DNA of 64,000 nt from Lachnospiraceae bacterium (GTDB lineage: Bacteria > Bacillota > Clostridia > Lachnospirales > Lachnospiraceae): the NCBI GenBank assembly GCA_015057025.1, contig SVFD01000001.1, positions 496,001 to 560,000 on the forward strand. Direction: 5' to 3'. Below are positions 1 to 8,524 of this stretch, piece by piece; positions within the stretch are counted from its first letter, which is position 1, and each line of letters starts with the position of its first letter. The translations under genes were made by a program, and so were the position numbers. Under the pieces are notes generated by a model, which saw only the letters and a program-made list of their open reading frames with translations, had not been told where the DNA came from and did no database searches.

Positions 1-474
1 CCGGTACCTCTATTGCGGGAGCATCGGTTATATCAGGCAGATTGGCTATTGCGTTATTATGGTTTTCAGGCAGATGAATTACTGACACACGAGAAGCCGG
101 ACTTTAATCCACAGCTGGACCCTAAGTGTGATTGGGCTTTGCGACATTTAAATATATTTCCGGTAGAAATTATGACAGCCTCTTTCGATGTACTTTTACG
201 GGTGCCGGGCATCGGGCCTACAAGCGCAAAGCGTATTATGCAGTCAAGAAGATACGGAAGTCTTGATTTTATGCATTTAAAGAAAATGGGTGTGGTCTTA
301 AAGAGAGCGCATTATTTCATTACTTGCGGGGGGAAAATGATGTACAAGATACCTATAGAGGAACAGTATATTACCAAAGAATTAACCGTAGTCAATCGTA
401 AAGAAAATTGGGAGATTGTGCATCGTAACCAATATCAGCAGATGTCCCTGTTTGATGATTATGCGTTAGGGTAA
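1..474 (+). CDS. Putative DNA modification/repair radical SAM protein, C-terminal part (5' truncated)
   Basis: The reading frame is open from base 1, so the gene begins before the window and only about 157 C-terminal residues are seen. They contain a helix-hairpin-helix-like segment (VPGIGPTSAKRIM, near residues 65-77 of the visible part), which suggests DNA contact. The radical SAM CxxxCxxC core must lie upstream and cannot be checked. The call rests on the C-terminal sequence style and on the gene 30 nt downstream: in the known family pair (TIGR03916 with TIGR03915) a radical SAM protein sits next to a 'probable DNA metabolism protein' linked to uracil-DNA-glycosylase-like enzymes. Substrate and reaction are not established for the family. 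Confidence 0.75.
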   Translation, partial: PVPLLREHRLYQADWLLRYYGFQADELLTHEKPDFNPQLDPKCDWALRHLNIFPVEIMTASFDVLLRVPGIGPTSAKRIMQSRRYGSLDFMHLKKMGVVLKRAHYFITCGGKMMYKIPIEEQYITKELTVVNRKENWEIVHRNQYQQMSLFDDYALG

Positions 475-504
475 AAGCGGAGAACTGAAAGACGAGGAGG
501 AAAA

Positions 505-1269
505 ATGTATATTTTTACCTGTCGTCCTGATTATGATTCCATGCTGACATGCATCTATGAAGCGTGGGCGAGTAAAAAAGGACATAAGAATATTAAACTG
601 TGTTTGGAACCAATAGAACAATATACATTATTTGATGAATACATTCATATAGAACCGGATGAGAAGAAGGCAGAACGGGTCAGTCAATCTGTCTGGCATA
701 AAATATCACCCCGGGTTTACAGTGAAATGGGGTATGCCCTACTTTCCTTTGAGGAGGATGCTTTGGATATCGTCTATAGGGTATTAATATTGGGCTTTCA
801 TTTTGGCAGGGATGTCTTGGATATGATACAGTATAGGGAGATAGCAAGATTTCGTGAAATCAGGAAGCTGGTAAGTCGGGAAGTGCATTCGTTTCGGGAG
901 TTTTTGCGATTTTATAAGGTAGAAGAGAAAGTATATGTGGCACATTTTGAACCCAGAAGTCGTGTACTTATGCCGGTAGCAAGTTATTTTTCAGACCGCA
1001 TGCCTTCTGAACATTGGATGATTATTGATGATATTCACAAGGAAGCGATCGTACATCCGAAGGACGAAACATGTTATTTAAGAATTCTTTCCGATGAAGA
1101 AGCAGAGGCTCTGTCTCACACGGAACAGGAAGACTTTTATACCCGCTTGTGGAGAAATTACTTTCATACTATGGGTATACGTCAGCGTGAGAACAGAGCC
1201 TGTCAAAAAAATCATTTTCCTTTATGGATGCGTAAGCATGTTACGGAGTTTCGGGAAGTGTATGAATAA
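505..1269 (+). CDS. TIGR03915-type probable DNA metabolism protein
   Basis: 254 residues starting at an ATG preceded by GAGGAGG. The opening 'YIFTCRPDYDSMLTCIYEAW' is the characteristic start of the family that accompanies the radical SAM protein encoded just upstream; in some bacteria the family is fused to a uracil-DNA-glycosylase-like domain. That fused domain is not present here (length about 250). The C-terminal half contains the family-like stretch 'MPSEHWMIIDDIHKEAIVH'. Probably cotranscribed with the upstream gene. The last 29 bases overlap the end of the convergent diguanylate cyclase gene, so the two 3' ends share DNA. The reaction is unknown; involvement in repair or modification of DNA is inferred from the linkage. 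Confidence 0.75.
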   Translation: MYIFTCRPDYDSMLTCIYEAWASKKGHKNIKLCLEPIEQYTLFDEYIHIEPDEKKAERVSQSVWHKISPRVYSEMGYALLSFEEDALDIVYRVLILGFHFGRDVLDMIQYREIARFREIRKLVSREVHSFREFLRFYKVEEKVYVAHFEPRSRVLMPVASYFSDRMPSEHWMIIDDIHKEAIVHPKDETCYLRILSDEEAEALSHTEQEDFYTRLWRNYFHTMGIRQRENRACQKNHFPLWMRKHVTEFREVYE

Positions 1270-2266
1270 CCCGGTTTCTTCCGTGGGACTTGGCATAATA
1301 TAATTTTTCATCGGCGGATTGTACATTTTCGGCGGTAGTAAGAGCTGCATCCAATTCACTGACACCAAAGCTCATGGTTACTTTAATGTCTAAATCTTCA
1401 AAGTGACATACGGAAGATTCAATGGTTTGACGGCAGTTTTCTGCAAAGGCGGAGGCTTGTGTTAAGTCCTTGTCCGGAAGCAACATAATAAATTCTTCAC
1501 CGCCCCAGCGGAAGATACCGTCATCGATGCCTACAAGGCTTAAATATGTATTTGCCACATGCTTTAAGACGGCATCGCCTGCGTTATGTCCCCAAGTGTC
1601 ATTGACACGTTTGAAATGGTCGATATCGCAGATGATAATGGAAGCTTTTTTTGTCGCAAGGATAGGAACAATAAATTTCTCGTAATGAATATAAAGTCCG
1701 CGACGATTTTTTAAACCGGTAAGCTGGTCTTCCGTAGCCTCGCTGTAAAGCAAATAGGATTCCAATGTTTTTCCGCAAAATGCTGTTGCCAGTTTGATAC
1801 GTTTAATATCTGTTTCATTAAAGGAAGAATCTTTACCGTTTTCATCTAATTTATTGACTGCCTGATATGCGCCGATTACTTTGCCTTCTGAATTTGTAAC
1901 GGGTACTGTAAGAATGGATTTGGTTACATAGCCTGAACTTTTATCTACATCGCTGTTAAAACGCGGATCGTTGTAAGGATCATTGATTACAAGTAACTCG
2001 TTATTCATAATGGAAGCACCTACAAGACCTGTATTCTCGGGAATTGTAATTTTGCTGATGTCCAATGCTGCCAATGTCCAGATTTCATGTTTCTTTTTAT
2101 CCCAAAACCAGAAACTTGCCCGATCTGAGTTGACCAGGGTTTTACCTAATTCAGTAAGAAGCTGTAATGCGCCTGAAAGTTCATTTTCCTCGAAAAGACG
2201 TTCCATGCAATAAAAGATCTTTTCCAGTAGTTCATCTGAAGATAAAGTGTTCTTAACATTTTCCAT
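1241..2266 (-). CDS. GAF domain-containing diguanylate cyclase
   Basis: 341 residues. Residues about 20-165 form a GAF sensor domain and about 175-335 a GGDEF domain that makes cyclic di-GMP from two GTP. The active-site loop reads GGEEF (in 'RWGGEEFIMLL'), an active variant, and 'DIDHFKRVNDTWGHNAGD' carries the metal and nucleotide-binding residues. The RxxD inhibitory site expected just before GGEEF is absent (the Arg position is Gly), so product inhibition through that site is unlikely. No transmembrane segment is seen, so the enzyme should be cytosolic. The ATG is preceded by GGAGGGG. It is divergent from the adenylate cyclase at 2436, giving two second-messenger enzymes back to back. Confidence 0.92.
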   Translation of the reverse strand: MENVKNTLSSDELLEKIFYCMERLFEENELSGALQLLTELGKTLVNSDRASFWFWDKKKHEIWTLAALDISKITIPENTGLVGASIMNNELLVINDPYNDPRFNSDVDKSSGYVTKSILTVPVTNSEGKVIGAYQAVNKLDENGKDSSFNETDIKRIKLATAFCGKTLESYLLYSEATEDQLTGLKNRRGLYIHYEKFIVPILATKKASIIICDIDHFKRVNDTWGHNAGDAVLKHVANTYLSLVGIDDGIFRWGGEEFIMLLPDKDLTQASAFAENCRQTIESSVCHFEDLDIKVTMSFGVSELDAALTTAENVQSADEKLYYAKSHGRNRVIHTLPETP

Positions 2267-2377
2267 ATAATTCCCCTCCGGTTATGTGTTGCATTTCGCT
2301 GCATAATTCAAAAACGGTTTACGTTAAAATATAGCAGAATTATAACATAAAACACTTATCATGAAAAGAAAAAAGAA

Positions 2378-2406
2378 ATGACACTCTGAGGGTTTTATGC
2401 TATTAT
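2378..2406 (+). promoter_or_regulatory. Candidate promoter for the CHASE2 adenylate cyclase
   Basis: ATGACA (2378-2383), a 17-bp spacer and TATTAT (2401-2406) match a vegetative sigma promoter in five of six bases at each box. It lies about 30 bases before the ATG at 2436. Confidence 0.55.
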
Positions 2407-2435
2407 TTTGATTAGAAATTTGCGGGGGAGATTCT

Positions 2436-4286
2436 ATGAAAAAAAGACTTATTCTGGCATTGGAAATGCTGATAATAGGAATTGTTACATTTACATTCTG
2501 TTATACGGATTTATTTTATTCTCTTGATTCATTGTATAAGGATCGCTTGTATCAACAACCGAGAGCCGTAGACCCGTCCATAAAAATTATATCCATTGAT
2601 GAAAAAACCTTGGAAGTATTGGGTCCTTTTGGAACATGGCCGCGAAGTACATATGCCAAAGTTTTGGATCTTTTGGGAGATTATCCGGCAGTGGTCGGTT
2701 TCGATATTATGCTTCTTGGGAATATGGATGAAGCGGATGATGCAATTTTTGAACAGAGTTTGTCGGAGCACGATAATGTGGTATTAGCATCACATCTGGT
2801 ATATGATACTAAGGCGGAAGTGACATCGGATGGTAAAACCTATATTAATCATATGCATGTATCCCGGGTGGAGATTCCGTACACCGGCGGCCTTGCACCG
2901 GTAGGCTATGCCAATACTTCGGCAGACAGTGACGGTACGGTGCGTTCATATCTTCCGGTAACGCAAGTTATAGATGAGGCAGGTAATGTAACAGAGTATA
3001 CCTCTCTATCCTATCAGGTGTATCTTCAGTATTGTGAGAGTATGGGACAAGAGCCTGTCACTCCGGCTACGGATGAAAACGGAGCCCAGTGGATATATTA
3101 TGCAGGTAAACCCTATGATTATGAAAGTATCTCGCTGATTGATTTGCTGGAGGGCAAGGTAGATGCCAGAATTTTTACGGATTGTATTGTTTTGGTAGGT
3201 GCTTATGCTACCGGTTTGCAGGACCAGTTTACAGTACCAAACAGCAGTAATCAGATGTTTGGGGTTGAGATTAATGCAAATATAATACAGAGCTTTTTGG
3301 ATGAGCAGTACCCATTACCGGCTAACCGGCTTGGAATATCATTGATATTTGCTGCGATTGCAATGGTAATGTTTTGGGTATTTTCAAAGCTTCATTTGAA
3401 GTGGGGAACCATTCTGTTTGTGTTAACGGAAGTAATTACGGTGCTGGCGGGAATTCTTTTATTTACTAAAGCAGGCATCAGTATTCCGGGCTTTTATCTT
3501 TTATTGATGCTGGCATTGGATTATGTTGCGGCACTTGCCGGCGGTTATCTTTATGAATGGAGTAAACGGCGTAAAATTGCTTCTGTTTTTCGTAAGTATG
3601 TCGCACCTCAGGTTGTGGATGATATTATGAAGTCCGGAAAATATAGGGTGGAGCTTGGTGGAGAAAACAGAGATATTGCAGTATTATTTGTGGATATTCG
3701 TGGATTTACGCCTCTGTCGGAAAGTCTTAAACCTTCGGAAGTGGTTGAAATCCTAAATGAATATTTGAATCTTACCACGAAGGCAATTTTTAAAAACAGC
3801 GGTACTCTGGATAAGTTTATCGGTGATGCTACTATGGCAGTATTTAACGCGCCCTTCGATTTGGAGGATTACGAATACAAGGCAGTGTGTGCGGCGTGGG
3901 ATATTGTAGCGGGAGCGAAGGAATTAGAGAAGAAGTGCATGGAACGTTTCGGCAAAAGTGTTTCCTTTGGCGTAGGTGTAAACTGTGGGGAAGCAGTTGT
4001 AGGTAATATCGGTTGTGATTTCAGAATGGATTATACCGCAATCGGAGATACGGTTAATACGGCGGCACGTTTGGAATCCAATGCTAAGCGCGGTCAGGTA
4101 TTAATCAGCGAACACATATATAAACGTCTTAAGGAACGTATACAGGTGCAGGAAATCGGTGAAATTCCTTTGAAAGGTAAGTCTCAAGGTGTATGTGTAT
4201 ATGAATTACTTGGGATAGAACGGGAAGAATGTAGCGACGACGAAGCTGCAACAGATAACAAAAAAGAGAAGGAAAGCAATATTTAA
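2436..4286 (+). CDS. CHASE2 domain adenylate/guanylate cyclase, membrane-bound
   Basis: 616 residues. One N-terminal membrane segment (about 5-25) is followed by an extracellular CHASE2 sensor domain (about 30-290), three membrane helices (about 300-380) and a class III cyclase domain (about 400-600). The two metal-binding aspartates are visible in 'FVDIRGFT' and 'FIGDATMAVF'. The Lys of 'LDKFIGD' occupies the position that reads adenine in adenylate cyclases, and 'TVNTAARLE' supplies the transition-state Asn and Arg. The enzyme is therefore probably an active ATP cyclase responding to an outside signal. The start has an upstream GGGGGAGA. The C-terminal 20 residues are charged and probably disordered. 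cAMP synthesis is unusual in this bacterial family and its receptor is not in the window. Confidence 0.9.
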   Translation: MKKRLILALEMLIIGIVTFTFCYTDLFYSLDSLYKDRLYQQPRAVDPSIKIISIDEKTLEVLGPFGTWPRSTYAKVLDLLGDYPAVVGFDIMLLGNMDEADDAIFEQSLSEHDNVVLASHLVYDTKAEVTSDGKTYINHMHVSRVEIPYTGGLAPVGYANTSADSDGTVRSYLPVTQVIDEAGNVTEYTSLSYQVYLQYCESMGQEPVTPATDENGAQWIYYAGKPYDYESISLIDLLEGKVDARIFTDCIVLVGAYATGLQDQFTVPNSSNQMFGVEINANIIQSFLDEQYPLPANRLGISLIFAAIAMVMFWVFSKLHLKWGTILFVLTEVITVLAGILLFTKAGISIPGFYLLLMLALDYVAALAGGYLYEWSKRRKIASVFRKYVAPQVVDDIMKSGKYRVELGGENRDIAVLFVDIRGFTPLSESLKPSEVVEILNEYLNLTTKAIFKNSGTLDKFIGDATMAVFNAPFDLEDYEYKAVCAAWDIVAGAKELEKKCMERFGKSVSFGVGVNCGEAVVGNIGCDFRMDYTAIGDTVNTAARLESNAKRGQVLISEHIYKRLKERIQVQEIGEIPLKGKSQGVCVYELLGIEREECSDDEAATDNKKEKESNI

Positions 4287-4323
4287 AAATATTCTACCGG
4301 CTAAAAGAAAGAGGAGTTATATT

Positions 4324-5109
4324 ATGAATACTCTTAGTAAAGAGGAAATCAGAGCACAACTCTTAGAGAAGAACAAAGGAATCGGTGTTTATGTGTATGA
4401 CACCATTGATTCAACCAATGATGAAGCAAAAAGGCAGTGGAAGGAAAGCAAAAAGGCACCCTGCCTTTTTGTCAGTGATGAGCAAACCGGAGGGCGAGGC
4501 AGAAGAGGAAGAAGCTTTTATTCACCCAAGGGAACGGGGATTTATATGTCTTTACTTTTACAACCCACCATCGGCATAGAGGATGCAGTCCATATTACTA
4601 CGGCAACAGCGGTTATAGTGGCAAGACACATAAGAGCTTTTACCGGGGCTGATGTAGGAATTAAATGGGTAAATGATTTATATTTATCCGATAAAAAGGT
4701 ATGTGGTATTTTAACGGAAGCTGTTATGGAACCGGATATGACAGGCCCGCCGGCGGTAGTGGTGGGGATCGGTATTAACCTGAGTACGGAAGTTTTCCCG
4801 GAAGAGTTGGCTGAAATTGCAGGCGGACTCGGTGTTAAGGAAGGAACTCTTTCTCAGAACAGTCTCATTGCCCGAATTACAAATGATTTACTGGCATTCG
4901 CAGAGAATATGCAGGATTGTTCTTATATGGAGGATTACCGTAAAATGTCCATTGTGTTGGGGCGGGAAATTCGTTATAATGAGGGCAATGTGCTCATTCG
5001 CGCCAGAGCCTTGGATATTGATTCTGAAGGCGGTTTGATGGTAGAGTTGGAGAATGGTTCGGTTAAAGTTTTAAAGACCGGAGAAATTACGGTGCGTTTG
5101 GCAGAATAG
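4324..5109 (+). CDS. birA: Biotin--[acetyl-CoA-carboxylase] ligase, without repressor domain
   Basis: 261 residues. It activates biotin to biotinyl-5'-AMP and transfers it to a lysine of biotin carboxyl carrier proteins. The GRGRRGR biotinyl-AMP loop (about residues 58-64) and the 'KWVNDLY' motif (about 113-119) are intact, and a short C-terminal domain ends in 'LKTGEITVRLAE'. The N terminus runs straight into the catalytic domain ('VYVYDTIDSTNDEAKRQ'), so the DNA-binding winged helix of bifunctional BirA is missing and this is a group I enzyme. An AGAGGAGT ribosome site precedes the ATG. It is probably cotranscribed with the cyclase upstream and the phosphatase nine bases downstream. Confidence 0.93.
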   Translation: MNTLSKEEIRAQLLEKNKGIGVYVYDTIDSTNDEAKRQWKESKKAPCLFVSDEQTGGRGRRGRSFYSPKGTGIYMSLLLQPTIGIEDAVHITTATAVIVARHIRAFTGADVGIKWVNDLYLSDKKVCGILTEAVMEPDMTGPPAVVVGIGINLSTEVFPEELAEIAGGLGVKEGTLSQNSLIARITNDLLAFAENMQDCSYMEDYRKMSIVLGREIRYNEGNVLIRARALDIDSEGGLMVELENGSVKVLKTGEITVRLAE

Positions 5110-5118
5110 GAGATTAAA

Positions 5119-5832
5119 ATGAAGATTATTTTTATAAGACATGCTGAGCCTGATTACTCAATTGATTCTTTAACAGAAAAGGGCTGGCGGGAAGCAGAGA
5201 TTTTATCGGAAAGAGTGAAAACATGGAAGGTAGACCGATTCTTTGTGTCGCCTATGGGAAGAGCCAAAGATACGGCATCCCTATCATTAAAGAAATGTAA
5301 CAGGGAGGCGGAAGAACTGCCTTGGTTACAGGAATTTTATTATCGCGTGAAGAGTCCTTTTAACGGAGAAGATATTATTGCATGGGATTTTATGCCGGCA
5401 TATTTTTCAAAGCAGGAAGAACTTCATGATAAAAATAAATGGCATGAAACAACACTGATGAAATCCGGGAATATGGGTGAGCATTATAAAGAAGTATGTG
5501 AAGGTTTTGATGCCATCTTAAAAGAATATGGTTATGAGAGAGAAGAAGGTGGAATGTATCGTGTTAAGAAAAGCAGTGATGCGACTTTGGTTTTCTTCTG
5601 TCATCTGGGTGTCAGCTTTGTCATTATGAGTCATTTACTTGGAATAGCACCGCCTGTTTTATGGCAGGGATTTTTTGTGGCGCCTACGGCTGTTACCATA
5701 CTCGGATGTGAGGAGCGTACTCCGGGGGAAGCAGCATTTCGTGTGCAGATTATGGGAGATACCAGACATTTGTTAGAGGCCGGTGAGCCGATTTCAGCCT
5801 CCGGGTATTTTACGGATACATTCCAGTTATAA
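5119..5832 (+). CDS. Histidine phosphatase family protein (phosphoglycerate mutase-like)
   Basis: 237 residues beginning with the RHG-type signature 'FIRHAEPDY'; His8 would be the phosphorylated residue. 'SPMGRAKDTA' supplies the second phosphate-binding Arg and 'FFCHLGVSF' (about 158-166) the second catalytic His. The family removes phosphate from very varied substrates, so the substrate cannot be named. Its AGGAG site sits inside the end of the biotin ligase gene region, so the genes are likely one operon. Confidence 0.85.
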   Translation: MKIIFIRHAEPDYSIDSLTEKGWREAEILSERVKTWKVDRFFVSPMGRAKDTASLSLKKCNREAEELPWLQEFYYRVKSPFNGEDIIAWDFMPAYFSKQEELHDKNKWHETTLMKSGNMGEHYKEVCEGFDAILKEYGYEREEGGMYRVKKSSDATLVFFCHLGVSFVIMSHLLGIAPPVLWQGFFVAPTAVTILGCEERTPGEAAFRVQIMGDTRHLLEAGEPISASGYFTDTFQL

Positions 5833-5923
5833 GAGAAATGTGCGGTCCAAGGATTTATAATGTCAAAGTTTTTGGATGATTATGTATTAAGATAAAAGTA
5901 TAGAAAACAGGAGAGAAAGAATT

Positions 5924-6151
5924 ATGATGAATCCGGCAAAATTATTAACTTTAAAAAAAGAATGGGAAGGTTTCGCACAGAGACATCCCCGTTTTATGCA
6001 GTTTATTATGACTATTTTTCAGAATGGAATGGGAGTTGGCAGTGTAATTGATGTGACGGTTACTTTGCCTGACGGAAGAAGCTTCCAGTCTAACATGCGT
6101 CTGACACAGGAAGATGTAGATTTGGTGAAAAATATCGGAAGTATGATGTAG
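5924..6151 (+). CDS. Small conserved-looking protein of unknown function
   Basis: 75 residues, not recognised. An AGGAGAG site precedes two adjacent ATG codons (5924 and 5927); either could be used. The protein is soluble with a basic N-terminal half ('KKEWEGFAQRHPRF') and a beta-rich 'VTVTLPDGRSFQSNMRLTQEDVDLV' type second half split by a hydrophobic stretch. It stands directly before spoVAD, 64 bases away, but is far too short and hydrophilic to be SpoVAC. Codon use and ribosome site support a real gene. Confidence 0.7.
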   Translation: MMNPAKLLTLKKEWEGFAQRHPRFMQFIMTIFQNGMGVGSVIDVTVTLPDGRSFQSNMRLTQEDVDLVKNIGSMM

Positions 6152-6215
6152 TATGCATATTTTATGGTAAAAATTCTCATACTGATAACATCTTGATACG
6201 GAAAGGTGGAACAGT

Positions 6216-7319
6216 ATGAATAAGCAAATCGGTGTCAGCAGTACCAAATTGGAGTCACCTGTTTTTATCAGGGAATGGGCATCTGCGGTAGGAAAAAAAG
6301 AAGGAGAAGGTCCTTTAGGCGGATTATTTGATTTTACAAGTGGAGACGATCTTCTTGGAAATAAAACGTGGGAAGAAGCGGAAAGTGCTTTTCAGAAGAA
6401 AGCAGTTTCCCTTTTATTTGAAAAGGAACAAAGCGCCGTTAACAGTGTTCGTTTTATACTGGCAGGGGATTTGCTGGGACAGGAGATTGCATCCTCCTTT
6501 GGATTGAAAGATTTTCGTGTACCGATGTTTGGTTTGTATGGGGCCTGTTCTACTTGCGGGGAGTCTTTAAGTCTGGGTTCCATGTTAATTGATGGTGGCT
6601 TTGCGGACCAGCTGGTTTGCGTTACTTCAAGTCATTTCGCCAGTGCAGAAAAAGAGTTTCGCTATCCACTTGACTATGGCAGTCAGCGACCGCCTGCGTC
6701 TACATGGACGGTAACGGGAAGCGGAGCATACTTACTTTGTAAGGATAGGGATACAAATTTTAATGATAAACAGAAAAGCGAACTTTCACAAAAGAACAGC
6801 GGGATATACAACAGTATGCCTGCCTGCTTTATTGAACGTAAGCATGAAGTTGCAATTACTGCAGTTACAACAGGTAAAATTATAGATTACGGAATTAAAG
6901 ATTCCATGAATATGGGAGCTTGCATGGCTCCGGCGGCTTGTGATACCATATATCGTCATCTGAAGGATTTTGAGCGGCAACCGGATTATTATGATAAAAT
7001 TATTACCGGAGATTTAGGCATTGTAGGACAGAAAGTTTTATTGGAACTTTTAAGTCAAAAAGGTTTTGACATCAGTGACCGGCATATAGATTGCGGTATT
7101 GAAATATTTAACAGTAAGGAGCAGGGAACCAATGCAGGTGGTAGTGGTTGCGGTTGCGCAGCCAGCGTTTTGGCGGCATACCTTTTGCCGAGGATTGCCA
7201 GCGGTGAGTGGAAACGGATCCTATTCCTGCCTACCGGCGCTTTGCTCAGTAAAGTCAGTTTTAATGAGGGTAAAAGTATTCCGGGCATTGCTCATGGGGT
7301 TGTCATCGAACAAATGTAG
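6216..7319 (+). CDS. spoVAD: Stage V sporulation protein AD
   Basis: 367 residues with the thiolase-like fold of SpoVAD, which binds dipicolinic acid and helps move it into the forespore. Landmarks are 'GLYGACSTCGESL' (about 107-119), 'VTSSHFASAEKEFRYPLDYG' and the Gly-rich C-terminal 'GTNAGGSGCGCAAS'. A GGAAAGGTGG ribosome site precedes the ATG. In classical operons spoVAC, spoVAD and spoVAE are adjacent; here spoVAC is absent from the window and spoVAE lies 3.4 kb downstream beyond two transport genes. No sporulation sigma promoter could be assigned by eye. Confidence 0.9.
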   Translation: MNKQIGVSSTKLESPVFIREWASAVGKKEGEGPLGGLFDFTSGDDLLGNKTWEEAESAFQKKAVSLLFEKEQSAVNSVRFILAGDLLGQEIASSFGLKDFRVPMFGLYGACSTCGESLSLGSMLIDGGFADQLVCVTSSHFASAEKEFRYPLDYGSQRPPASTWTVTGSGAYLLCKDRDTNFNDKQKSELSQKNSGIYNSMPACFIERKHEVAITAVTTGKIIDYGIKDSMNMGACMAPAACDTIYRHLKDFERQPDYYDKIITGDLGIVGQKVLLELLSQKGFDISDRHIDCGIEIFNSKEQGTNAGGSGCGCAASVLAAYLLPRIASGEWKRILFLPTGALLSKVSFNEGKSIPGIAHGVVIEQM

Positions 7320-7412
7320 GCAAATATCTAGGGGATAAATTCGGTAAAATGACACAAAACAGAAGTTGTTTTGAATTACAGTATGAAAAATAGTAAAAGC
7401 AGGTACGATAAG

Positions 7413-8381
7413 ATGAAAAAATGGTTAGGAAGCGGCATGCTTCTTTTGACAGCGGTTATATGGGGCGTAGCCTTTGTAGCCCAAAGCGTTGGCATGGATT
7501 ACGTAGAACCGTTTACGTTTAATTTTGCAAGATATATTATCGGCGGCATTGTTTTATTGCCGTTTCTTGCATTAGGAAATGAAGGAACAAAGAAAACGGT
7601 AGTAATGTCAGAAGAAGACACTGCAAATAAAAAGAATTTTATAGCAGATGATGCTGTAAAAAGAAAAAAGAGAATTAAGAAGTCTGTCTTGGGAGGCATA
7701 GGATGCGGTTGCTTGTTATTCTGCGCCAGTATGCTTCAACAGTTTGGCATCATGTATACCAATGTAGTAGGGAAGGCCGGTTTTATTACCGCTCTCTATA
7801 TTATTCTGGTGCCGGTATTGGGGCTTTTCCTTAAGAAAAAAACCAAGCCTTTGCTTTGGATATGTGTTGCAGTTTCGGTTGTAGGGCTTTATCTTTTATG
7901 TGTATCCGACGGCTATCGATTGGAACTTGCGGATATATTACTTTTGGCATGTGCATTATTTTTTGCATTTCATATTATTTTTATTGATTCTATATCTGCA
8001 AATACTAATGGAGTATTGGTATCCTGTGTGCAATTTTTTGTTTCCGGACTGTTTTGTATGATAGCGATGTTTCTTTTCGAAAAACCTAGTATTGCCGGTA
8101 TGTTAAAAGCATATATTCCCATACTTTATACCGGTGTATTATCCTGTGGTGTGGCTTATACTTTCCAGATTCTCGGTCAAAAGTATGTGGAGCCCACCAA
8201 GGCATCTTTGATTCTTTGCTTGGAATCTGTGGTGGCAGTATTGGCAGGTTGGTTGCTTCTTAAACAGTCGTTAAGTGTGCGGGAATTGATAGGGTGCATT
8301 GTTATGTTTATTGCAATTATAATGGCTCAGTTTGTACAAAAAGAAGAACCGGAAGTTAAGCCGGAAGAAAATGCGTCCTGA
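7413..8381 (+). CDS. EamA/DMT-family permease
   Basis: About 322 residues with roughly ten hydrophobic segments arranged as two EamA repeats, the drug/metabolite transporter pattern. A long charged insertion (about residues 55-90 of the protein, rich in Lys and Asp) interrupts the first repeat. ATG 7413 is chosen because AGG lies nine bases upstream and the first helix follows at once; ATG 7383 and TTG 7371 are in-frame alternatives with poorer ribosome sites. Substrate cannot be inferred. It separates spoVAD from spoVAE. Confidence 0.85.
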   Translation: MKKWLGSGMLLLTAVIWGVAFVAQSVGMDYVEPFTFNFARYIIGGIVLLPFLALGNEGTKKTVVMSEEDTANKKNFIADDAVKRKKRIKKSVLGGIGCGCLLFCASMLQQFGIMYTNVVGKAGFITALYIILVPVLGLFLKKKTKPLLWICVAVSVVGLYLLCVSDGYRLELADILLLACALFFAFHIIFIDSISANTNGVLVSCVQFFVSGLFCMIAMFLFEKPSIAGMLKAYIPILYTGVLSCGVAYTFQILGQKYVEPTKASLILCLESVVAVLAGWLLLKQSLSVRELIGCIVMFIAIIMAQFVQKEEPEVKPEENAS

Positions 8382-8403
8382 CAGATGCATAATTTTCCAA
8401 TAG

Positions 8404-8433
8404 TTGCGTAAGCTATAAGCAAATATTTATATT
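8404..8433 (+). promoter_or_regulatory. Candidate promoter for the PTS gene
   Basis: TTGCGT (8404-8409), 18 bp, TATATT (8428-8433). Transcription would start near 8440 and give a leader of about 85 nt that contains the hairpin at 8468-8506. Confidence 0.45.
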
Positions 8434-8467
8434 AAAATGACCTTTAAAATACGTGATTATTTTCATA

Positions 8468-8506
8468 AGTACATAGACATCCTCTTGGATGTTTATGTAC
8501 TTTTTT
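8468..8506 (+). terminator. Intrinsic terminator in the leader of the PTS gene
   Basis: A 15-bp stem (8468-8482 with 8487-8501, one G-U pair), a 4-base loop TCTT and a run of six T. It ends nine bases before the GGAGGT ribosome site of the PTS gene. It either ends transcription from the permease upstream or acts as a leader attenuator, as in GlcT/LicT-controlled PTS genes; no antiterminator sequence could be confirmed by eye. Confidence 0.85.
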
Positions 8507-8524
8507 GTATTCACGGAGGTTCAT

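Noticed and set aside
5859-5894. Tiny frame ending 'FLDDYVLR', similar to the end of the first gene
   Set aside because: Only eleven codons, no ribosome site; the likeness is probably chance.
5924-6151. SpoVAC candidate before spoVAD
   Set aside because: 75 residues, soluble, with no membrane helices; SpoVAC is a longer multi-pass membrane protein.
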